Positions 1 to 5,458 of a DNA stretch of 10,793 nt are shown here, piece by piece. Source of the stretch: Dehalococcoidales bacterium. GTDB taxonomy: Bacteria > Chloroflexota > Dehalococcoidia > E44-bin15. Position 1 is the first letter of the stretch. Each line of letters starts with the position of its first letter. The notes under the pieces are model-generated. The model worked only from the letters and a program-made list of their open reading frames with translations. It had not been told where the DNA came from and did not search any database. A program made the position numbers and the translations under genes. The DNA lies in contig JAUWZB010000018.1 in NCBI GenBank assembly GCA_030615555.1, positions 1 to 10,793 on the forward strand, given 5' to 3'.

Positions 1-609
1 GGTTAGCGATGCCATGTCCTTTGTCCCGGTATGGACTACTGTCACCGTCGCATTGGCACCACTCTTTTTCTGCATCAGGATGGCCATCACCGGCTTTCCC
101 ACGATGTTGCTCCGCCCACAGACAACCACATGCTTTCCTTCGGGGCTGTTGCCGCTGCGAACGAGCAGCTCCTGGACGCCGTGTGGGGTGCAGGGCATGA
201 AGTAGGGATCACCGATCAATAGCTTGCCGACATTCACCGGGTGAAAGCCATCAACATCTTTCTTAGGATCAATAGCATTCAACACTTTGTCCGAATCGAT
301 GTGCTTGGGCAGTGGTAGCTGGACCAGGATGCCATGGAACTTGGGGTCCTTGTTTAGCTCCTCGACTTTGGCGAGAAGCTGCTCCTCCGCGGCATCCTCG
401 GGGAAAACGATCGTTTCCGAGTAGATACCCAGCTCGTCACTGGCTTTGCCCTTGGCCGTGACATAGGACACTGAGGCTGGGTCTTCGCCGACACGCACAA
501 TGACCAGACCGGGGGTGATCCCCTTCTTCTTCAGCTCACCTACCTTGACCTTCAGCTCCTCCCTAATCTCTTTTGCTATCTGAGTCCCCGAGATTATCTC
601 CGCCGTCAT
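1..609 (-). CDS. folD: FolD, methylene-tetrahydrofolate dehydrogenase/cyclohydrolase (3'-truncated by window edge)
   Basis: This bifunctional cytosolic enzyme oxidises 5,10-methylene-THF to methenyl-THF with NADP and hydrolyses that to 10-formyl-THF. I read the minus strand by hand: 203 codons are open from the ATG at 607-609 to the window edge. FolD proteins are usually about 285-295 residues, so roughly the last 80-90 are missing. Visible family motifs are YVTAK (Y49, catalytic K53), GILVQLPLP with Q97, KKDVDGFHPVN with D120, PCTPHGV, and the nucleotide-site motif GRSNIVGKPV. These match E. coli Tyr50, Lys54, Gln98 and Asp121 with an offset of one. AAAGGAG at 620-626 lies 10 nt before the start. 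The gene follows thyX after 19 nt and is probably cotranscribed, which makes sense because both enzymes use methylene-THF. Identification is very secure. Confidence 0.97.
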   Translation of the reverse strand, partial: MTAEIISGTQIAKEIREELKVKVGELKKKGITPGLVIVRVGEDPASVSYVTAKGKASDELGIYSETIVFPEDAAEEQLLAKVEELNKDPKFHGILVQLPLPKHIDSDKVLNAIDPKKDVDGFHPVNVGKLLIGDPYFMPCTPHGVQELLVRSGNSPEGKHVVVCGRSNIVGKPVMAILMQKKSGANATVTVVHTGTKDMASLT

Positions 610-628
610 GTTATGTCAACTCCTTTCT

Positions 629-1318
629 TTACTTCCCTCCGCTAACCTCTTTAGCTGTGGGGAAAATCCCGCAGCTTTCAGCCTCATCGCAATATCCGAG
701 GCGGTAGCACTTGGGCTTAAGCTCCGCCCCCAGGCGGGGCGCCACCCTTTCCACCTCAGCCTTAACACGCTCAAAGAGCGCCACGATCTCCCATTGCGCC
801 CTGAGGCAGAGCCGCAGCGAGCAGACATGAATCAACTCGCGGGCATTCATCGTCATCACCAGCCTGGTCTCCATGGCACCGGGAAGCACGTATCGGGCAT
901 CCTCCGCCGGGATGCCCGCATCGAGCATCTCATGGTAAAGCCGATGGCAATCACGAACCATGTCATGATATTTAGCCTCAAGCTCAGGCCTGGCGCTAAT
1001 CGTCGCTGGGGTAACATAATCGGCCTTCTTCAGGGAGACATACCGCTGGCTCTGCTGGGTGTAGCTCGCCATCCGATGGCGCACCAGTTGATGGCTGGTG
1101 ACCCGGGAGATGCCCTCAATGGCGAAGGTGAAGCTGGCATGTTCAAAGGGGGAGAGGTGGCCTGAAGCGAGGAGTTGAGTGAGCAGGCGATCGACAGCCT
1201 CTGGGGTCAATTTTTCCATGAGCTTTGTGGCACCGACAGGTGAGGTGGAAACACGGGCAGCAGCAGCGATGGTACGCTCGGGATCAGGGGTATAACTGAT
1301 CAGGGACACGTAAATCAT
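629..1318 (-). CDS. thyX: ThyX, FAD-dependent thymidylate synthase
   Basis: This flavin-dependent enzyme makes dTMP from dUMP with methylene-THF as carbon donor and NADPH as reductant, and is unrelated to ThyA. With the start at 1318 the protein is 229 residues. The signature RHRxxSxxxxSxRY is intact at residues 80-93 (RHRMASYTQQSQRY), preceded by GHLSPFEH at 53-60. The later stretch SLRLCLRAQWEI contains the conserved Arg region that binds dUMP, and the end carries the CYRLGYC...SCG pattern common in the family. The frame stays open upstream to an ATG at 1397-1399, but a strong promoter (1346-1374) lies between the two ATGs, and the extra 27 residues look unlike ThyX. A GTG two codons before the chosen ATG is also possible. 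No strong ribosome binding site is visible. The gene is first in a thyX-folD unit. Confidence 0.96.
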   Translation of the reverse strand: MIYVSLISYTPDPERTIAAAARVSTSPVGATKLMEKLTPEAVDRLLTQLLASGHLSPFEHASFTFAIEGISRVTSHQLVRHRMASYTQQSQRYVSLKKADYVTPATISARPELEAKYHDMVRDCHRLYHEMLDAGIPAEDARYVLPGAMETRLVMTMNARELIHVCSLRLCLRAQWEIVALFERVKAEVERVAPRLGAELKPKCYRLGYCDEAESCGIFPTAKEVSGGK

Positions 1319-1345
1319 AGCCACGCGGCCTTGCAAACCGTCAAG

Positions 1346-1374
1346 ATTATACCATGCACCACTGCAAAAGGCAA
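1346..1374 (-). promoter_or_regulatory. Sigma70-type promoter of thyX-folD
   Basis: Read on the minus strand, the sequence gives TTGCCT (1369-1374), a 17-nt spacer and a consensus TATAAT (1346-1351). Transcription would begin near 1339, leaving a leader of about 20 nt before the ATG at 1318. The perfect -10 box, 4/6 match at -35 and ideal spacing make this the best promoter in the window. Its position argues against the longer thyX reading frame that starts at 1399. Confidence 0.75.
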
Positions 1375-1460
1375 CAGTTGTGAATTTTTTTGCTATCATA
1401 AAAGGAAGGTAACTCAGACCACCGCTTTACTTAGGAGATGAGGAAGGTGGATTGAGAATG

Positions 1461-1469
1461 TGATATACT
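1461..1469 (+). promoter_or_regulatory. Probable extended -10 promoter of acpS operon
   Basis: TGATATACT is an extended -10 element (TGn followed by TATACT, 5/6 to consensus). The sequence 17 nt upstream (1441-1446, AGGAAG) is a poor -35, which an extended -10 can compensate for. The start site would be near 1476, giving a leader of only about 9 nt. That fits the lack of any Shine-Dalgarno sequence before acpS. It is inferred from sequence alone. Confidence 0.45.
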
Positions 1470-1484
1470 ATGGCTGAATAGCTT

Positions 1485-1868
1485 ATGTATCATGTCGGCG
1501 TGGACATAATAGAGATCGGTCGTATTGAAAGGGTGATGGCACGCTGGGGGGAGCGCTTCCTCAAGCGAGTCTATACCGAGGCGGAGCGCGACGATTGCCA
1601 AAACCGCGCTCCGGCACTGGCGGTTCGCTTTGCCGCCAAGGAGGCGGTGATGAAGGCCTTAGGCACCGGGATCAATGGGATTGGCTGGCGGGAGATCGAG
1701 GTTCTCTCCAACCATGATGGCAAGCCATTGGTCTATCTTCATAGCGGGGCGCAACAGAAGGCCACGGAGTTAGGTCTCGGGGAACTGGCCATCAGCCTTT
1801 CCCATTCCCGGGAATATGCCATCGCTTCGGTTATCGGGGGCAGTAGTGAAGATTGTGACCACAAATGA
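1485..1868 (+). CDS. acpS: AcpS, holo-[acyl-carrier-protein] synthase
   Basis: This Mg-dependent phosphopantetheinyl transferase moves 4'-phosphopantetheine from CoA to the active serine of acyl carrier protein, switching on fatty-acid synthesis. The 127-residue product has the normal AcpS length. It carries the N-terminal GVDIIEIGRIE block with the Mg-binding Asp (D7), RFAAKEAVMKALGTG (residues 48-62) with the conserved Glu and Lys, and SLSHSREYAIA near the C-terminus. The ATG at 1485 puts the first conserved block at residue 5, as usual. No ribosome binding site precedes it, which agrees with a nearly leaderless transcript from the predicted promoter at 1461-1469. Its 3' end overlaps nnr. 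It is the first gene of a run that also makes CoA, the substrate of this enzyme. Confidence 0.95.
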   Translation: MYHVGVDIIEIGRIERVMARWGERFLKRVYTEAERDDCQNRAPALAVRFAAKEAVMKALGTGINGIGWREIEVLSNHDGKPLVYLHSGAQQKATELGLGELAISLSHSREYAIASVIGGSSEDCDHK

Positions 1869-3405
1869 CATGAAGGGGATTGAGCGCTGCGCTGCCGAGC
1901 AGGGCCTTCCCACTGAGGTGCTCATGGAGAACGCCGGGCTTGCCATTGCCCAGCAGGTGAAAGGGTGGCTTGGCAGCGCAGCGGGGCGGCAAATCCTCGT
2001 CCTGGTGGGCCCGGGCAATAATGGCGGGGATGGTTTGGTCGCCGCTCGCCACCTCCATGACTGGGGAGCCAGGGTCAATATTTACCTTTGCAGCCAGCGA
2101 AGGGAGGACGACCCAAACTACCACATCGTCAAGGAGCGTGGCATCCCCACCACCATAGCTAGCGAGGATAAGCACTTAGCCGACCTTGATAGCACACTTT
2201 CCTCAAGCGATGTGGTCATCGATGCCCTCTTCGGCACAGGGAAGCTCCGCTCCCTTGAAGGCATCTTTAGAGAGGTCTTGACCAGGGTGAGGGGGTCTAA
2301 AGAGGCAGTGCCTGGACTTAAGGTCATTGCTCTAGACCTGCCCTCAGGGCTGGATGCCGATAGCGGAGCCGCCGACCCCTCATGCCTTGCTGCCGATCTG
2401 ACGATCACCCTGGGCTACCCGAAGCTAGGGCTCTTCTCCTTTCCCGGCAGAGACCTTGTTGGCGAGCTTGTTGTTGCCGACATCGGCATCCCGGCAAACC
2501 TTGGCGATGGTATCGCCACCGAGCTGATCACCGAGGCTTTGGTGCAGGCGATGCTCCCACAGAGACCGCGAAGCGCCCACAAGGGCACCTTCGGGCGAGT
2601 GCTCGTTTGCGCCGGGTCGCTTCACTATATTGGGGCTGCTTATCTTGCCTGTGAGGGGGCCATGCGGGTGGGCGCCGGGCTGGTAACCCTTGCAGTGGCA
2701 CAGAGCCTCCAGCCTATCCTGGCCGCGAAACTAACCGAGGTAACCTATGCTCCACTACCTGAAGCGGCACCAGGGTTTATCAGTAGTGAGGCCTCCCAGG
2801 TGCTTCATGAGCGGCTCGCTGACTATGATGTCCTGCTCATGGGGTGTGGACTGAGCCAGCATCCTTCGGTGATGGGGTTTATCAGAGATTCCTTGCTTGA
2901 GATGCCGTCTTCCCTTTCCCCAGCCCTGGTTCTCGATGCCGATGTCCTCAATACCCTGGCACAAACCCCCCAGTGGTGGCAAAGGCTAGGTCAGGATGCT
3001 ATACTTACTCCCCACCCTGGAGAAATGGCGAGACTTACCGGGCTCCCCATAGAGGAGATCGGGCGAGATCGATTAAGGGTAGCACGGGAGGCGGCTGCCC
3101 TGTGGCAGAAAACGGTGGTGCTCAAGGGGGCGCATACCGTGGTAGCTTCACCCGATGGCGAGGCAAAGATTAGCCCGGTGGCAAATCCTGGCCTGGCTTC
3201 AGCAGGCACGGGGGATGTGCTCTCGGGGGCCATCGCTGGGCTTCTGGCTCAGGGGCTTTCGCCCTTCGCCGCTGCCACTTGTGGGGTCTACCTCCATGGG
3301 GCCGCTGGAGAAATGGTGAGCGCAGAGCTTGGTGACGCGGGCATGGTCGCCAGCGACCTGCTGCTTGCGCTACCAAGGGCGATCAAGAAAATCAAGGAAG
3401 GCTAA
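1846..3405 (+). CDS. nnr: Nnr, bifunctional NAD(P)H-hydrate epimerase / ADP-dependent dehydratase
   Basis: This metabolite-repair enzyme epimerises and dehydrates NADHX and NADPHX back to NAD(P)H. I chose the GTG at 1846 because it starts the protein MKIVTTNDMKGIE, matching the usual start of this family. An ATG at 1816 in the same frame would add ten unrelated residues. A G-rich stretch just upstream (about 1836-1840) may act as ribosome binding site. The 519-residue product has the full two-domain length. The epimerase domain (about 1-220) shows GPGNNGGDG (55-63), DALFGTG (126-132) and DLPSGLD (164-170). The ribokinase-like dehydratase domain (about 230-515) shows HKGTFG (245-250), TPHPGEM (388-394), KGAH (427-430) and the loop NPGLASAGTGDVLSG (447-461) with catalytic D457. 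It overlaps acpS by 23 nt, which suggests coupled translation, and coaX follows after one base. Confidence 0.94.
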   Translation: MKIVTTNDMKGIERCAAEQGLPTEVLMENAGLAIAQQVKGWLGSAAGRQILVLVGPGNNGGDGLVAARHLHDWGARVNIYLCSQRREDDPNYHIVKERGIPTTIASEDKHLADLDSTLSSSDVVIDALFGTGKLRSLEGIFREVLTRVRGSKEAVPGLKVIALDLPSGLDADSGAADPSCLAADLTITLGYPKLGLFSFPGRDLVGELVVADIGIPANLGDGIATELITEALVQAMLPQRPRSAHKGTFGRVLVCAGSLHYIGAAYLACEGAMRVGAGLVTLAVAQSLQPILAAKLTEVTYAPLPEAAPGFISSEASQVLHERLADYDVLLMGCGLSQHPSVMGFIRDSLLEMPSSLSPALVLDADVLNTLAQTPQWWQRLGQDAILTPHPGEMARLTGLPIEEIGRDRLRVAREAAALWQKTVVLKGAHTVVASPDGEAKISPVANPGLASAGTGDVLSGAIAGLLAQGLSPFAAATCGVYLHGAAGEMVSAELGDAGMVASDLLLALPRAIKKIKEG

Positions 3406-3406
3406 G

Positions 3407-4171
3407 ATGTTACTGGCCATCGATGTAGGAAATACCAATATTGCCGTCGGTGTCTTCGAAGGTGAGAGGTTGCGTGCTACCTGGAATGTGGCCACCGACC
3501 TTAATAAGACAGCAGATGAGTACGCCGTGCTGTTTTTGAACCTATTGCCTCGTGAAGGGCTCACCCTATCCGACATCGATCATGCGATCATCGCCAGCGT
3601 TGTACCGCCGCTGGAGCCCATCTTCGAGGAACTGAGCCAGCGTTACTTCGGAATCTCGCCCCTCGTTGTTGGCCCAGGGGTGAAGACCGGGGTGCGTATC
3701 TGCACCGATAACCCCCGTGAGGTAGGTGCCGACCGAGTGGCGAACGCCGCGGCGGCTCACCACCTCTATGGCGGTCCCCTGATCTTGATCGATTTTGGCA
3801 CCGCCACCACCGTTGATGCGGTATCTAAAGAGGGCGATTACCTCGGTGGCGCCATCGCCCCCGGGATCGGCATTGCCGCAGAGGCGCTTTTCGAGCGAGC
3901 ATCAAAGCTGCCAAGGATTGAGCTCATCCCCCCAGAACGTGCTATCGGCAAGAATACTGTGGCTTCGATGCAATCAGGGATCATCTTCGGCTATGTGGGG
4001 CTTATCGAAAGCCTGGTCACTCGCATTCGACGGGAATTGGGGAGCAGGGTACGAGTAGTGGCCACCGGCGGTCTCGCTGAGGTGATCGCCACGGAGACGA
4101 AAGTTATCGATACGGTGGACATGCACCTGACCCTCATCGGATTACGATTGATTCACGAACTGAATCGATAG
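3407..4171 (+). CDS. coaX: CoaX, type III pantothenate kinase
   Basis: This enzyme phosphorylates pantothenate, the first and committed step of CoA synthesis. Type III kinases are not inhibited by CoA and need a monovalent cation. The ATG at 3407 begins MLLAIDVGNTN, placing the ATP-binding DVGNTN motif at residues 6-11 as in known CoaX proteins. AAGGAAGG at about 3393-3400 is a good ribosome binding site. An in-frame start at 3329 lies inside nnr and would add 26 unrelated residues. The product is 254 residues. Other motifs are GADRVANA (107-114, with the catalytic Asp109), DFGTATT (129-135), GGAIAPG (147-153) and TGGLA near the C-terminus. All expected ASKHA-fold residues appear present. It is one base downstream of nnr and 8 nt upstream of coaBC, so it is clearly in the same transcript. 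Confidence 0.96.
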   Translation: MLLAIDVGNTNIAVGVFEGERLRATWNVATDLNKTADEYAVLFLNLLPREGLTLSDIDHAIIASVVPPLEPIFEELSQRYFGISPLVVGPGVKTGVRICTDNPREVGADRVANAAAAHHLYGGPLILIDFGTATTVDAVSKEGDYLGGAIAPGIGIAAEALFERASKLPRIELIPPERAIGKNTVASMQSGIIFGYVGLIESLVTRIRRELGSRVRVVATGGLAEVIATETKVIDTVDMHLTLIGLRLIHELNR

Positions 4172-4179
4172 GAGGAGAG

Positions 4180-5382
4180 ATGGTTCGAGATAAGACCATA
4201 GTTCTGGGTATCACCGGCAGTATCGCCGCCTATAAGGCGGTGGAGCTGGCCAGCAAGCTCACCCAGGATGGTGCGCGGGTTGATGTAGTGATGACCGGGT
4301 CAGCGCAGGAGTTCGTTTTCCCGCTGACCTTCCGGAGCGTCACGCAACGGCCGGTGGTCACTGAGATGTTCGACCTGGCCTCCGAGTTCAGCATCGAGCA
4401 TGTCTCTTTGGCCGAGCAAGCAGACCTGGTGGTCATCGCCCCAGCTACGGCAAATATCATCGCCAAGCTGGCAGCGGGTATCGCCGACGACATACTCTGC
4501 TGCACTGTGCTCGCCACCAAAGCGCCGGTGATCGTGGCCCCGGCGATGAATGTGAATATGTATGAGAATCAAGTTACTCAGGAGAACATCGCCAGGCTTA
4601 AGGAAAGGGGCTTTAACTTTGTCGGACCGGCCTATGGCCGGCTAGCCTCCGGTGCCTGGGGGGTCGGGCGCCTCGCAGAAATCGATGAGATCATGGGCAC
4701 GATTCATCAGGTGCTGGGCCGAGGCGGCGACCTGGCGGGAAGGAGGCTCGTGGTGAGCGCCGGGGGCACTCAGGAGCCCATCGACCCGGCGCGCCATATC
4801 GGCAATCGCTCCTCAGGGAAGATGGGCTATGCCCTTGCTGAGGCTGCCCGGGACCGCGGGGCAGAGGTAGTTCTGGTGAGTGCCCCGACTGCCCTTGTTC
4901 CCCCCATTGGGGTGGAGGTAGTTCAGGTTCAAACCACTCTCCAGATGCGGGACGCCATCGTTAAGGCCACCACCCAGGCTAACGCACTCATCATGGCAGC
5001 TGCCCCCGCTGACTATCGCCCCAGGGCCACCGCGGAAACAAAGATCAAGAAGGGAACAGAGTCCCTCACTCTGGAACTGGTGGAAACCCCGGACATCCTG
5101 AGCGAGTTAAAGGGCGATTTTATCAGGGTGGGGTTTGCTGCGGAAAGCGAAAACCTGGTGGAAAACGCCAGGGAGAAGCTAAAGAGGAAAAAACTCGACC
5201 TCATTGTGGCCAATGATATCACCGCCACCGATAGCGGCTTTGGCGCCGATACCAACAGGGTGGTCCTCATTGACCGCTCCGGCAATGTAGCGAGCCTGCC
5301 CCTCCTTCCCAAATCGGAGGTGGCTCATAGGATCCTGGATAAGGTAGTGGAACTACTGCCAAGAAGAAAGGCAAGAAAGTAG
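4180..5382 (+). CDS. coaBC: CoaBC, phosphopantothenoylcysteine synthetase/decarboxylase (active-site Cys replaced by Ser)
   Basis: This bifunctional enzyme joins cysteine to 4'-phosphopantothenate using CTP (CoaB) and decarboxylates the product to 4'-phosphopantetheine with FMN (CoaC). AGGAGG at 4170-4175 overlaps the coaX stop and lies 4 nt before the ATG. The product is 400 residues, the usual length. The CoaC half shows GITGSIAAYK (10-19), the catalytic His74 in IEHVSLA, APATANIIAKLA (87-98) and PAMNVNM (121-127). The CoaB half shows SAGGTQEPID (193-202), RHIGNRSSGKMG with N209, AAAPADYRP and the TKIKK lysine (K288). These align with E. coli His75, Asn210 and Lys289 with an offset of one. 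The position of E. coli Cys158 is Ser157 here, in GRLASGAWGVGRL. That Cys reduces the enethiolate intermediate in characterised enzymes, so another residue may serve in its place. Confidence 0.95.
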   Translation: MVRDKTIVLGITGSIAAYKAVELASKLTQDGARVDVVMTGSAQEFVFPLTFRSVTQRPVVTEMFDLASEFSIEHVSLAEQADLVVIAPATANIIAKLAAGIADDILCCTVLATKAPVIVAPAMNVNMYENQVTQENIARLKERGFNFVGPAYGRLASGAWGVGRLAEIDEIMGTIHQVLGRGGDLAGRRLVVSAGGTQEPIDPARHIGNRSSGKMGYALAEAARDRGAEVVLVSAPTALVPPIGVEVVQVQTTLQMRDAIVKATTQANALIMAAAPADYRPRATAETKIKKGTESLTLELVETPDILSELKGDFIRVGFAAESENLVENAREKLKRKKLDLIVANDITATDSGFGADTNRVVLIDRSGNVASLPLLPKSEVAHRILDKVVELLPRRKARK

Positions 5383-5458
5383 GTTCACAAGATTCTACGA
5401 AGCATTCAAGCCTCTTTTGGATAAGATAGATACAAAATCCTAAGAACAAAGCGAGGAA

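Noticed and set aside
608..1165. Long plus-strand open frame (185 codons) opposite thyX
   Set aside because: It is antisense to a secure ThyX, its protein shows no recognisable motif, and such shadow frames are expected in GC-rich DNA.
1319..1399. N-terminal extension of thyX from the ATG at 1397-1399
   Set aside because: A strong promoter for thyX lies inside this stretch, no ribosome binding site precedes the upstream ATG, and the 27 extra residues do not resemble ThyX.
1470..1481. Three-codon mini-ORF (ATG GCT GAA TAG) just before acpS
   Set aside because: It would lie at or upstream of the predicted transcript start and has no ribosome binding site.
5383..5458. T-box or attenuator ahead of valS
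   Set aside because: The gap is only 76 nt, no clear stem or T-box-like sequence is visible, and candidate promoter boxes match poorly.
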